A DNA stretch of 64,000 nucleotides from JBCAWW01 sp039024315 (GCA_039024315.1 JBCCQN010000010.1:1-64000); one strand, 5' to 3'. Positions 42,400-51,772 are shown, numbered from the stretch's first letter. A program made the numbers and translations. Notes: generated from the letters alone by a model not told the origin.

Positions 42400-44661
42400 T
42401 TAGGGAGTGGTTTCTGGCTCTATCGCAAAGGCACTTACTCGTCTCTGATCAAGAAAATCGAGATCAGTGGTGCCATTGGTTGCTAGGGCGTTGACGTATA
42501 AACTGAGAGAAAAAGCCGCTTGATCACAGCCACCCAAAACGCTACTCACATTGAAAGGTCTAAGATGGTAGTCCCCATCTGCTTGCAGGTCAAACTTACC
42601 GCTATCCCAATCTCTACCTACAATATAGAGCTGACTGCCTGTGGTACTACCGGGCTCTAGGCGATCCGTTATATTGCCACGGCGAAGACTCAAGCTAAAG
42701 TTAGCGAAGTCCCGAGGGTGAGCCGCTTCAAAACTAAGTTCTAATAATGCATCACCAGTTGGGATGATCTTGTTTTCTGGGTTAATAGTATTGGGGTATG
42801 TGAGGAAGCCACAATTAGGATCTGCTTGCTCACCATCAATCTCGGGCACGCGCAGCTCGGCAATGACAGGAGCATTGTCAATCCGTAATTTGAAACAAAA
42901 CACTTTTGCTCCTGTCTCCAATGTTACCCCTGTATCTGCAGTCGCGGAGTGTAAGTAGGCCGTAGCATCTGCATTTTCGTAGGTGCTAAAGCTACCATCG
43001 ATAGAACGAGGAACTTGGAAGGTATTATCGGCTACGGCTGCTACCACGGGTTGGCCAGCTGCGATTTTGACAAGTTCCAACTTCAATTCGTAAAGACCGG
43101 GATCAGTAAGCTGAGGGGTGTCAAACCAGCCTGACACATAGCGGTCGGTCAAAGAGTAGCCTTGGATCACACTAGGATCTAAATCTGGTAGGTCGGCCGC
43201 GCTAGTAGGGGGTACCATAAAGGTAGGTACCCCATATTCTAACAATGGTCCTAAGGGGTAGGCTTTCTTGCCAATATTATCTCGGTATTTGATGGATACA
43301 GGATGGTCGATGTATTGCCAAGCTGTTTCATCTGTGGAACCATCAGCATCTTGCAGCTTACGATAGGCCCAGCGATAATGCGTCACCCCACTGTCGATGA
43401 GGTCTTGACTAAAGTGAACGTAAAGCGGCAATTTACTTCCAAAAGGTCGGCGAAACTGCTTAATACTAGGATCCAGTTGATTGAGTCTTAACTCAGTCAG
43501 TCCTATATCTCTCATCGGGATACCCCCAACGATTGGATTGTTTTCCCTCTGATTGATTTTAGGGATATAGGCATGGTTACCAATTTTCTCGACTACGGCG
43601 GCTACACCCGGAGGCGAGTATAAATCCCCACAAGCATCTACACGTGGGTCTGTCAATCGAATGGTGATTTCATCACCACAATCGTAGTTCCAATAGGTAT
43701 TGCAAGCAATGGGTGGACGATAAACTGTTGTCCAAACGCCTCCGATCTTATATTCTACCCAAAAGTAAAGGTCTGGTTGATCTTTGAAGCATTGGTACAA
43801 AAATTTAGCATCAAAACGTCCGTTGGCGTCTGTCTCTACTACTGCGACCTCATCGCAACGATAGAAAAATGGCCAATAGTGAGGCCAGAAGCAGAGATAT
43901 GGGTGGATCAGATGAAAATTATTGGCGATGCTCAAACGTAGCTGATCGGCAATAGGGCTATTGAGCTCTTGGATCAAAGCGTTCGGCAAGGCCGGAAGCT
44001 GACTAATACTCTCTGCTGCAACGGCTTCAATCGCCGGAATAGCCGTGCGCTCAAAGTTACCTTTGCCGTTGAGGCGAAGGAGGGAAGGATTGATACGCGG
44101 AATTTCAATGCGGGGGCCTGGATTAGGAAGAGGATCTGGGAGTGGAATCGGAAATAGTAAATCCTCACGTAGGCGAAAAATAATGTCATCGGGGATGCGA
44201 GGTAGGAGGTAAAAGATGCGATCTACTTCACAGATATGTACGCGGGCTTCGCATACGGGGGCATTTAAAAAGGTGCCATCCTCAAAAAGAGGTTTTACCG
44301 TGCGTCCTCGAACGGGGCATAGCTTCCACAACCAAAATTTCCAATTTTGTTCTGGAATGAGGGGGATCTCCCATCGGCTGTCGCTAAGCTGAATAGAGGG
44401 GGAAAAGGATTCCAAGCGCTTGAGGTAGGAAACGCTAATACGTTCGGCAAAGCCGCCTTCAGGCATAGGGGTGATAAATACCTGACTTTGCTTAAGCTTG
44501 AGAGGGCTAAGGCTAAAAACACCACGATTTTTTTGGATTTTGGCTTTTTCGATAAGATTACCGCGGCGATCAAAAGCAAAAGCAAAAAGCTGGAATTCTC
44601 GGTCGGGCTGACCTTCAAACTGGATGGAAAAGGCAAGTTTTTCCTTGGTTTGGGATTTCAT
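42400..44661 (-). CDS. Large protein of unknown function, no signal peptide
   Basis: A 753-residue protein, not recognised. The N-terminal 110 residues look like a beta-sandwich carboxypeptidase-regulatory-type domain. A conserved-looking block VCEARVHICEVDRIFYLLPRIP sits near 137. Regions around 250-330 (YLCFWPHYWPFFYRCDEVAVVETDANGRF, then WVEYKIGGVWTTVYRPP) suggest an Ig-like regulatory repeat. The C-terminus is Ser/Thr/Asp-rich. There is no signal peptide, membrane segment or T9SS domain, yet the composition is that of an extracellular protein. Two REP-like elements (43977-43994 and 44437-44455) lie in the coding sequence. Confidence 0.75.
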   Translation of the reverse strand: MKSQTKEKLAFSIQFEGQPDREFQLFAFAFDRRGNLIEKAKIQKNRGVFSLSPLKLKQSQVFITPMPEGGFAERISVSYLKRLESFSPSIQLSDSRWEIPLIPEQNWKFWLWKLCPVRGRTVKPLFEDGTFLNAPVCEARVHICEVDRIFYLLPRIPDDIIFRLREDLLFPIPLPDPLPNPGPRIEIPRINPSLLRLNGKGNFERTAIPAIEAVAAESISQLPALPNALIQELNSPIADQLRLSIANNFHLIHPYLCFWPHYWPFFYRCDEVAVVETDANGRFDAKFLYQCFKDQPDLYFWVEYKIGGVWTTVYRPPIACNTYWNYDCGDEITIRLTDPRVDACGDLYSPPGVAAVVEKIGNHAYIPKINQRENNPIVGGIPMRDIGLTELRLNQLDPSIKQFRRPFGSKLPLYVHFSQDLIDSGVTHYRWAYRKLQDADGSTDETAWQYIDHPVSIKYRDNIGKKAYPLGPLLEYGVPTFMVPPTSAADLPDLDPSVIQGYSLTDRYVSGWFDTPQLTDPGLYELKLELVKIAAGQPVVAAVADNTFQVPRSIDGSFSTYENADATAYLHSATADTGVTLETGAKVFCFKLRIDNAPVIAELRVPEIDGEQADPNCGFLTYPNTINPENKIIPTGDALLELSFEAAHPRDFANFSLSLRRGNITDRLEPGSTTGSQLYIVGRDWDSGKFDLQADGDYHLRPFNVSSVLGGCDQAAFSLSLYVNALATNGTTDLDFLDQRRVSAFAIEPETTP

Positions 44662-44747
44662 AAAACAGTCTTTGTTAAAGGTTATTTTCCGGCTTTGGCT
44701 TAGGAGTGACGCTTAGCTTGAAATAAATTCATCGAGGAGGCGTAAAT

Positions 44748-45866
44748 TTGTCTGAGCGGAACAATCTGGCTATGCGCAACTTTTGGCTGTCTTGCTTGCT
44801 TATGGTGCCCTTGCTTTGTTGGGGACAAGATCCTGTGTTGTCGCAGTATTTTAGCAATAAGACCCTGCTCAACCCAGCGTTGACAGGTTACGAAGGGGGC
44901 AGCTTGCTCAACCTCAACTTTCGGCAAGAGCGTTATACCGTCAATGGTCAGCTGGTCGAATTTGATACCAATAATCTCAGTGGGGAACTTGATCTGCCCT
45001 GCTTGCAATCGGCCCTAGGTCTGATGTATATCGATCGTATCGAAGGAGAGGGATATTTACGCTGGCAGAGCCTCAGTACCGCTTATGCTTGGCGTTCGCG
45101 AGCTCGACCTGACCGTCAAAAGCGAGATTGGGAATGGCGCTTTGGGATGCGCTTGGCTTATAATTGGCGGAGCCTCAATTGGGACAATTTGGTCTTTAGT
45201 GAGCAACTAGATGCCATGCGGGGGATATTAGGGCCTACCAATTTACCTTTACCGGGGGACCTTCGTAGCAATACTGATTATTTTGACCTACAGGCCGGAT
45301 ATAGCTGGATTTATCGCAAAGGGGATCATCGTTTTAGGCTTGGCCTAACACTCAATCACTTGCTACGCATCGAACAATCGGTTACCGCTGCGGATGATAC
45401 CTTACCCATGCGGACTACTTTACATACCTCCTATATCCGGAGTATGAATATCAAGGGGATGCAACTTGATGTTATGCCTTTTGTTCGGATGGATATTCAG
45501 CAAGGTAATGCAATCAGTTTTCGCCAAGCTTTTCGGTATCAATCCTTGACTTATGGGATGATCGTCAGTACGCATTCGATGCCTTCTCTTTGGGGTGGCG
45601 TTTGGCTGCAGTCTTATCAGAGCTTTGAAACTCAACCCAGCGTACATGCTTTAGTCTTTCAACTAGGCTTTGAATTTCCGGTAGGCAAGTCGCGACACAA
45701 AAGTTCGGTTTATCGCTTTGGTTTGAGTTATGATTATCCCTTTGCCGGTCTAGCGGCAGGAGGAAGCAATATTTTTGAGGTTTCTTTGGCCGTCCATTTC
45801 CCACAATTGGACCTTGGACGCTGTGCGCGAAATAAGAAACGCTATATACCTGCTGCAAAGTTTTAA
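44748..45866 (+). CDS. PorP/SprF family type IX secretion system membrane protein
   Basis: A 372-residue outer-membrane protein of the PorP/SprF family, which supports T9SS function or surface-protein attachment. Signal peptide MRNFWLSCLLMVPLLCWGQ, then the family opening DPVLSQYFSNKTLLNPALTG, followed by beta-barrel strands (for example TAYAWRSRAR, FRLGLTLNHL, LDVMPFVRMD) and a Phe-containing C-terminal strand. The start is read as TTG at 44748 because AGGAGG lies 7 bp upstream; an ATG at 44772 is the alternative and gives the same signal peptide. The flippase gene begins almost immediately downstream. Confidence 0.88.
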   Translation: MSERNNLAMRNFWLSCLLMVPLLCWGQDPVLSQYFSNKTLLNPALTGYEGGSLLNLNFRQERYTVNGQLVEFDTNNLSGELDLPCLQSALGLMYIDRIEGEGYLRWQSLSTAYAWRSRARPDRQKRDWEWRFGMRLAYNWRSLNWDNLVFSEQLDAMRGILGPTNLPLPGDLRSNTDYFDLQAGYSWIYRKGDHRFRLGLTLNHLLRIEQSVTAADDTLPMRTTLHTSYIRSMNIKGMQLDVMPFVRMDIQQGNAISFRQAFRYQSLTYGMIVSTHSMPSLWGGVWLQSYQSFETQPSVHALVFQLGFEFPVGKSRHKSSVYRFGLSYDYPFAGLAAGGSNIFEVSLAVHFPQLDLGRCARNKKRYIPAAKF

Positions 45867-45937
45867 GGGGAATTGCCTAATTTTCTGCCATCAAAAGCCT
45901 TTCTTCCAATATCGTACTGGTCATTATCCTCAACCTC

Positions 45938-47299
45938 TTGGTCAAGCCAGCTTGGCTTTTGGTGGAGATGGTTTTGCAAGATGAGGTGGGGCATGATGCT
46001 TGGGGTTCCTACGGGGCGCTTTTGTCTTTTGCTTTTTTGTTTGTGACCCTGGCTGATCTCGGCATCAACAATTACACCACTAAAACCTTGGCTGAAGCAC
46101 CAGAGAGATTACGGACTGATTTTCCCCATTTCTTTTCTGCCAAAATGCTACTGACGCTGATCTATCCCGTGATATTGGGAGGATTGGGTTGGCTCATAGG
46201 CTATCGCGGCCAAGAGCTAGAATTCTTGATGCTGTTATGCCTTGTGCTAGGAGGCATGCAAATCGCAGAATTTATCCGCGCCAATTTTCGCGCCAAGCAA
46301 CGCTTTACGCTGGATAGCTATCTCTCGGTCTTTGACCGCCTGCTATTGATGGGAGCGGTGGCTTATATGCTGATGCGAGACATTACCATTGGGCAATTTA
46401 TTTATGCCAGAGTATTGGTTGTCAGTGTGGTGATCGTTTGCTTTTACGTTTTACTGATGCGGGTGTATGGCTGGATCAAACCGCAGCTCAATTTCAAAGC
46501 CATCGGCAAGGTGATCCAAATGAGCTGGGGCTTCGCCTTGATGACCATCCTCTACTCCTTGCACGACAAGCTTGATCAGGTGATGTTGGAGCGTTTATAC
46601 AGCAAGGCTCAAAATGGTTTGTATTATGGCGCTTACCGTTGGCTAGATGCCTTTAGTATGTATCTCTGGACCGTTTTGCCTATCTTCTTCGCACGCTTTG
46701 CCTTTCTCAACAAACAACCCAAAGAAAAGGAACGCCTACTACACTTTGGCCAAATCATCACGGCCTTACCCATGATCTTTGTAGGGGTGTTTATATGGTT
46801 TCATGGCGAGCAATTGCTCTTCCTTTTTGAGGAAAGTACCCCTGCCGAAATCGAAACCATGCGCCTCTGCTTGCAAGCACTTTTTGTGGCGGCTATCATG
46901 AATGGTGTCTTCGCTATTTTCAGTACCCTTTTGACCTCGACGGGGCACGAAAAAAATGTCAATATTATGGTTCTGCTGAGCATCATTCCCAATATTGGCC
47001 TCAACTTCTGGTTGATCCCTCAATATGGAGCGGTTGCCGCAGCTTGGACTACAGTGGTGAGTTATTCACTCCTCAATGTACTCTATGTGCTATACATCCA
47101 ACAAAAATTGGAAATCGCAGTACCTTGGCTACAAATGGTCAAACTCTTTTCCGCCGCTGCCATGCTTTTTGTAGGCTTTTGGGCCCTAGGCCAAACGAGC
47201 CTCACGTGGTATTGGATTAGTTTGATCGCAGGATTTTCCTTCCTCGCCTATTGCTATTTGATTGGTTTGATATCCTGGAAGATGCTTAAATCCTTTTAG
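45938..47299 (+). CDS. Oligosaccharide flippase (MOP/Wzx-like), start uncertain
   Basis: A 453-residue multi-spanning membrane protein of the polysaccharide-flippase type (about 12-14 helices). The called TTG (45938) is only the first usable start codon in this frame, but it omits the natural first helix. The open frame extends upstream to the stop at 45878-45880 and reads FSAIKSLSSNIVLVIILNLL, a good first helix, with no ATG, GTG or TTG. A near-start ATC at 45890 would give KSLSSNIV; a non-standard start, a sequence error or a frameshift are all possible. A glycosyltransferase follows. Confidence 0.85.
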   Translation: MVKPAWLLVEMVLQDEVGHDAWGSYGALLSFAFLFVTLADLGINNYTTKTLAEAPERLRTDFPHFFSAKMLLTLIYPVILGGLGWLIGYRGQELEFLMLLCLVLGGMQIAEFIRANFRAKQRFTLDSYLSVFDRLLLMGAVAYMLMRDITIGQFIYARVLVVSVVIVCFYVLLMRVYGWIKPQLNFKAIGKVIQMSWGFALMTILYSLHDKLDQVMLERLYSKAQNGLYYGAYRWLDAFSMYLWTVLPIFFARFAFLNKQPKEKERLLHFGQIITALPMIFVGVFIWFHGEQLLFLFEESTPAEIETMRLCLQALFVAAIMNGVFAIFSTLLTSTGHEKNVNIMVLLSIIPNIGLNFWLIPQYGAVAAAWTTVVSYSLLNVLYVLYIQQKLEIAVPWLQMVKLFSAAAMLFVGFWALGQTSLTWYWISLIAGFSFLAYCYLIGLISWKMLKSF

Positions 47300-47301
47300 T
47301 G

Positions 47302-48420
47302 ATGCCCAAGCTCCATATCTGCCATCTTAGTCTGCTCAATCCGCTGCTGCATCCTCGGATTTACTTCAAGCATGCGATCAGCGCGCGCTTGGCTGGCCAT
47401 GAAGTCAGTGTGATTGGTCAGGGGAGGGGAGAAGCCTATGAGGATGAGCATGGGATTCATATGCTACCCTTGCAAGTCTTTTCACGGCTCTCCGCCGAAC
47501 GCTTAAGTCGTAGGCAAGAACTGTATCAGATGGCTTTGGAGCTAGAAGCAGATATCTATGTGTTGCACAGTCCTGAATTATTGGGTCTAGCCAAAAAGCT
47601 GAAGTTCCAAACTGGTGCTAAGATTCTTTATGATGTGCATGAAGACTATCGTCTCAACATCAGACATGCCATTTATTACCCTTGGGGTGTGCGTCATCTT
47701 TTAGCGGCTTACGCTCGCTTCGCGGAACGCCGTGCCCTTGCTTGGCTGGATGGAGTTATATATGCAGAGCAGTGCTATGACAACATCTTAAACGTTCCCG
47801 CAGGGAAAAAACTGATACTCCCTAATACCTATACTCCACGAGGGACCCAAGGAAAATCTAAGCTAAAAGTACCTAAAGAGCCATACTTATTATTGAGTGG
47901 GACTATAGCGGAGGAGCGAGGTCTTTGGGAGAGTTTACAATGTTGGGAGGCGATTAATGCTTTGCAGCCGATGCGCCTTCTGATTGCGGGCCACTGTCAG
48001 TTGCCGGCTTTGTTGAGTCAGTTGCGCGGCTACATCGCCGAACACCAAATCGAGTCCCAAGTGCAAATCATCGGTGGGGAACAATATGTCTCTGCTGCTG
48101 ATATTCAAGCCTTGATCAAGCATTGCTACGCTGGGATATTTTTATACCGCTCTCAGGCCAATCTTATCGGTAAGTACCCTACCAAGTTATTCGAATACAT
48201 GGCTTTTGATAAGCCGCTTATCTATACCGATCACCCCCACTGGCTAGCCTTTGACCAAAGAGTGAAACTGGGCGTTCCCTGGAAGGGTAAAGCACATGCC
48301 AACTTCCTACTCAAAGAGCTAGACAACTGGACCCAGAACCCGCCTCAACATAAGCCCGAACAATACCTCTGGGAGGCGAAGGAAGAAAAACTTCTTTGGC
48401 GCTTTTTGGATAAATTATAG
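47302..48420 (+). CDS. Glycosyltransferase family 1/4-like
   Basis: A 372-residue GT-B-fold glycosyltransferase. The N-terminal domain has the opening ICHLSLLNPLLHPRIYFKHA and the DVHEDYRLNIRHA region; the C-terminal domain has the nucleotide-sugar segment LLSGTIAEERGLWESL, LIAGHCQLP, and KYPTKLFEYMAFDKPLIYTD (the usual 'E-x7-E'-like acceptor/donor region). The start is the ATG at 47302; the stop codon of the flippase overlaps the codon before it. The flippase pairing suggests surface-polysaccharide or O-antigen-like synthesis. A REP-like copy (48270-48287) lies in the coding sequence. Confidence 0.88.
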   Translation: MPKLHICHLSLLNPLLHPRIYFKHAISARLAGHEVSVIGQGRGEAYEDEHGIHMLPLQVFSRLSAERLSRRQELYQMALELEADIYVLHSPELLGLAKKLKFQTGAKILYDVHEDYRLNIRHAIYYPWGVRHLLAAYARFAERRALAWLDGVIYAEQCYDNILNVPAGKKLILPNTYTPRGTQGKSKLKVPKEPYLLLSGTIAEERGLWESLQCWEAINALQPMRLLIAGHCQLPALLSQLRGYIAEHQIESQVQIIGGEQYVSAADIQALIKHCYAGIFLYRSQANLIGKYPTKLFEYMAFDKPLIYTDHPHWLAFDQRVKLGVPWKGKAHANFLLKELDNWTQNPPQHKPEQYLWEAKEEKLLWRFLDKL

Positions 48421-48426
48421 GTAGAT

Positions 48427-48909
48427 ATGAAAAGCCTCGCTGACTTACTACTACTGGGAGATCCTAGACTATATGAGGTCTGTGATCCAGTGCTCGAATC
48501 AGAACTGCCATTGGTCGCTGATTGGGTAGCGGACCTACACAGCGTAATGGAAGAAATTCGCGCCAAGTATCATTTTGGACGTGCCATTGCGGCCCCACAG
48601 TTAGGGATTATGAAGCGCCTGATTTATATGAATATCGATCGTCCAGTGGTATTTATCAATCCGGTGCTTGAAGATCTAAGCCCCGAAAAATTTGTGCTTT
48701 GGGATGACTGTATGAGTTTCCCCCATTTGCTCGTTCGCGTAGAGCGCCATCGAAGCCTCACGATTCGCTACCTAGATCAAAATTGGCAAGAGCGAAGCTG
48801 GGAGATGCAAGATGATTTGGCCGAACTGCTCCAGCATGAATATGATCATCTTAATGGAGTACTTTGCACGATGCGAGCGATAGATGACAAATCATTTAAA
48901 TGGCGCTAA
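48427..48909 (+). CDS. def: Peptide deformylase-type protein
   Basis: A 160-residue protein with the deformylase fold. Metal and active-site motifs: GRAIAAPQLG (residues 51-60, class I would be GxGLAAPQ), DDCMSFPH (C95, usual EGCLS) and LQHEYDHLNG (H137, E138, H141 in HExDH). The three ligands are conserved, so the enzyme can bind metal, but the first two motifs deviate. It may be a paralogue rather than the housekeeping enzyme. It follows the glycosyltransferase by 6 bp. Confidence 0.85.
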   Translation: MKSLADLLLLGDPRLYEVCDPVLESELPLVADWVADLHSVMEEIRAKYHFGRAIAAPQLGIMKRLIYMNIDRPVVFINPVLEDLSPEKFVLWDDCMSFPHLLVRVERHRSLTIRYLDQNWQERSWEMQDDLAELLQHEYDHLNGVLCTMRAIDDKSFKWR

Positions 48910-48942
48910 AAAAGAAACCCGATCGCAAAAAGCAGATCGGGT
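48906..48942 (-). terminator. Terminator serving the minus-strand methyltransferase
   Basis: Stem ACCCGATC / GATCGGGT (48917-48924 with 48935-48942) with a 10-nt loop. On the minus strand it is followed by TTTCTTTTTT. It also could stop the plus-strand operon after def, though the plus-strand T-run is poor. Confidence 0.7.
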
Positions 48943-49058
48943 CTTAGGGCGTTTTCAATATGTTGACATAAAGGTAGGCGGATCCTCTCGATTGAGAAAG
49001 CGCATTTTTGCGGAATTTTGATTTAAGGATTTGTACGGCCTTTGTAGGTATTTATACT

Positions 49059-50054
49059 CTAAGAGCTGAGATGCAAAAATAAATTGATCCCTTTGACCTC
49101 TTGACCAATGTGAATTTGTTTCATCTTATATCCGGCTTCGATGGCAAGTCTGATGAGGTCTGCCTCATTGCGATGATAGAGATACCACTCACCAAATACT
49201 TCCATATAATAGCGACTAGGCTGAAAAGTAGAAAAATTACCTACGATTACTTTTCCTCCCACTTTGAGCCAGTTTTTCATGCGTTTGAGCATATAAACGA
49301 AGAGCTTGTCATTCAAATAATCAAACATGCCGGCAGACCAAATTAGATCATATTGTTCCTCCGCTCGATGACGAAAAGCATTGCCTTTGATAAATTCAGT
49401 TTGGGCTGAGTAGGCGTGTAGGAGATTTTTGGCGTAGGCCAAAGCCTTAGGATCTCCATCTATACAAGTGGTCGAAAACCGATGCTGCGGTAAGCTCTGA
49501 TAAAGTTCAAATATCTCTCTAGCTGGTCCACAGGCTAAGTTTAAGATCGAAAAATCCTGTTCCCATTTGTGAAGGATGAGCTTTGCGGCTTGATTTTTAA
49601 AGTAGTCTTTGCGGTTTCGGACGGCTTGGGCGGCCTCTGTTTCCTGAAAACAAAGGTCCCAATTCCGGTATTTGAGATGCGGCGTTACTAGGTATTGATA
49701 AATGCTTTCGATGAGCATATAATCCCCTGCATATCCTTCGGGCTTATTGAGCGAACGACCATTGACCGTACAAGCGAGGTATTCCTTACCCAAGCAGCGG
49801 CTGATTTCGGCGAGTTCCGCTTTGTCAAAATTACCTGCTGCAAAAGAAGCCATTATTTGCCGAGAAAATTGCTCAAGATGGGGAAGGTCTTGTGGCCTTG
49901 GGCCACCTTTTTGATCAAGATGTTTGATGATCTTGATGACTTCTGCTTTTGAGAAAAGCTTATCTTTTTGTGGAAACAGTAAAAGAGGTAGGACGGGGGC
50001 TTCGGCTTTTTGGGGGCCAAACGGAGAGTAGGGCTGATATTGGTAAGCATGCAT
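49059..50054 (-). CDS. SAM-dependent methyltransferase with helical N-terminal domain
   Basis: A 331-residue protein. The N-terminal half contains NKPEGYAGDYMLIESIY, a block found in the family labelled 'EF 3-hydroxypalmitic acid methyl ester biosynthesis'-type methyltransferases. The methyltransferase core starts near 165 with SILNLACGPAREIFELY and has TTCIDGDPKALAYAKN and YDLIWSAGMFDYLNDK. It is cytoplasmic with no signal peptide. The substrate is unknown in this organism; the family label should not be taken as function. It is divergent from the histidine kinase gene. Confidence 0.85.
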   Translation of the reverse strand: MHAYQYQPYSPFGPQKAEAPVLPLLLFPQKDKLFSKAEVIKIIKHLDQKGGPRPQDLPHLEQFSRQIMASFAAGNFDKAELAEISRCLGKEYLACTVNGRSLNKPEGYAGDYMLIESIYQYLVTPHLKYRNWDLCFQETEAAQAVRNRKDYFKNQAAKLILHKWEQDFSILNLACGPAREIFELYQSLPQHRFSTTCIDGDPKALAYAKNLLHAYSAQTEFIKGNAFRHRAEEQYDLIWSAGMFDYLNDKLFVYMLKRMKNWLKVGGKVIVGNFSTFQPSRYYMEVFGEWYLYHRNEADLIRLAIEAGYKMKQIHIGQEVKGINLFLHLSS

Positions 50055-50247
50055 AGTTTGGGGGTTTTCTCAATCAATACCCCAATCTAGCTGGTCAATA
50101 AGGCTGATGTTAGAGGATTTATAAGGGATTTTTTTTCTAGGGATTCCCTTAGGGAGCTTTTGGGAAATTACGGAAACTTATAGGGGTTTATACGGTATTT
50201 GAGCTTGGTATTTGTATGAGCCATATTCAGAGGATATATTCAGGAAA

Positions 50248-51078
50248 ATGCCAGATATGCTATCCTTATTTACCTCCCTGGAGCTTGCAGCACTTGTGCT
50301 AGGGCCCATCCTATTGGGAGGACTCCTGTTTTGCTACTCTCGGTATCGAAAAATTCGGACTGAGCATGAGAGTTTGAAACTTGAAAATGATTACCACAGA
50401 AATACGATTCAGGTTTTGATCCAAAATCAAGAAGCAGAAAGGGATCGTTTGGCTCGTACCCTGCACGATGAGATTGGAGGCAGCCTCTCTACCGCTAAGC
50501 TCCAGATGCAAAGGCTCAAAAAAAGACTCTCTTCCCAACCAGATGTGGTGATTTTCGAAAAAGACATCTCCAATCTGATCCATAGCATATTGAGTAGAAT
50601 CCGCTTCCTGTCCGAAGAACTGAGGCCTCCCTTACTCGAACGTTTTGGTTTGTCAGTAGCCCTCAAAGACCTCTTTGAGCAAATGCGGTCTCATACAGGA
50701 GTAGAGATAGACCTATACGTCCAAGGAGAACAAAAACGGCTTAAATGGGTAACAGAACTGAGTATCTATCGTGTCTTCCAGAGTCTATTGATGGAGGCAC
50801 AGCCCCTCTCTGAGGAACGCCAAATTATGATTTGTTTGAGCTATCTTGAAAAAGAAATTTGCATCTTCTGGCAGGATAATCAAGAAGGCGGGGATGGACC
50901 AAATTCCCAGATTTCTTGGCAGCTAGAAAATTGGCAGCGGATCAAAAGCCGTGTCGAAAATATGGGCGGACAATTGGTCCATGACTCAAACAGCCTCGGC
51001 AATAATCTCATTGAAATTCGTATTCCTCTGCAAAGCCAATTCAAACAATCTGCTCAAACTTCAATCTCTTACTCATGA
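50248..51078 (+). CDS. DesK/NarX-type histidine kinase with degenerate ATPase domain
   Basis: A 276-residue membrane kinase from the ATG at 50248. A single N-terminal TM helix (LELAALVLGPILLGGLLFCY) is followed by a coiled segment and the HisKA_3 phosphoacceptor motif ERDRLARTLHDEIGGSLSTA (H73). The C-terminal ATP-binding domain is reduced: where the N-box should be (xNNAxKHA) it reads YRVFQSLLMEAQPL, and the G1 box is only DNQEGGDG. The cytoplasmic response regulator starts 4 bp before the stop, so the two are a pair. Catalysis of ATP binding is therefore doubtful. An in-frame TTG 36 bp upstream is less likely as a start. Confidence 0.85.
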   Translation: MPDMLSLFTSLELAALVLGPILLGGLLFCYSRYRKIRTEHESLKLENDYHRNTIQVLIQNQEAERDRLARTLHDEIGGSLSTAKLQMQRLKKRLSSQPDVVIFEKDISNLIHSILSRIRFLSEELRPPLLERFGLSVALKDLFEQMRSHTGVEIDLYVQGEQKRLKWVTELSIYRVFQSLLMEAQPLSEERQIMICLSYLEKEICIFWQDNQEGGDGPNSQISWQLENWQRIKSRVENMGGQLVHDSNSLGNNLIEIRIPLQSQFKQSAQTSISYS

Positions 51079-51722
51079 AAATAGCGCTAGTTGACGATCA
51101 CAAACTTTTTAGAAAAGGGATGAAAGCCCTTTTGGAAGAAATTGAAGGCCTTGAGGTGATTTTTGAAGCGGCTAATGGGCAAGAGTTGCTAGATAATATG
51201 GCAGAACAACAAGCAGAGATTATTTTGCTTGACCTAGAAATGCCCGTTATGGATGGCGTCACGGTCCTACCCAAGATTCAATCAGGCTATCCTGAGGCCA
51301 AGGTCCTGATCCTTTCCATGCATCAAGATGACCAGTTTATCGTCCATTTATTGGAGCAAGGGGCGCATGGCTACTTGCTCAAAGACACTGAGTTAGAGGA
51401 ATTAGAAGATGCGCTCGAATCTGTCAAAGAAAATGGCTTCTACTTCAACGATCGTACCTCTCGCGCCATGTTATCTCGTCTGACTCGTCGCCAAAAGATT
51501 AAGCCTACCTTTGGGCATGTCGAACCCCTATCCGAACGCGAAACAGAAGTACTGAAATTGATCTGCGAAGAATTTACCACAGCCGAAATTGCCGATAAAC
51601 TCTTTTTGAGCCCTCGCACTATCGAAGGTTATCGCAATCGCTTACTAGAAAAAACAGGAGCCAAAAACACCGCTGGTCTAGTAGTATTTGCGGCTCGGCA
51701 AGGCTATCTCGACAAAATGTAA
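51075..51722 (+). CDS. NarL/LuxR-type response regulator
   Basis: A 215-residue regulator. Receiver domain residues 1-120 with the acidic pair D7/D8 and phospho-acceptor D53 in IILLDLEMPVMDG, and the conserved Lys in LLKDTELEE. LuxR-type HTH at about 150-212 (PLSEREREV-like LSERETEVLKLICEEFTTAEIADKL, then SPRTIEGYRNRLLEKTGAKN). It overlaps the kinase gene by 4 bp. Target genes are unknown. Two inverted REP-like copies lie just downstream. Confidence 0.93.
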   Translation: MKIALVDDHKLFRKGMKALLEEIEGLEVIFEAANGQELLDNMAEQQAEIILLDLEMPVMDGVTVLPKIQSGYPEAKVLILSMHQDDQFIVHLLEQGAHGYLLKDTELEELEDALESVKENGFYFNDRTSRAMLSRLTRRQKIKPTFGHVEPLSERETEVLKLICEEFTTAEIADKLFLSPRTIEGYRNRLLEKTGAKNTAGLVVFAARQGYLDKM

Positions 51723-51772
51723 GGTGGATTTGGGGCTTAGAAATTGACTTGGAGAGATCTGTTTTAGGATTA

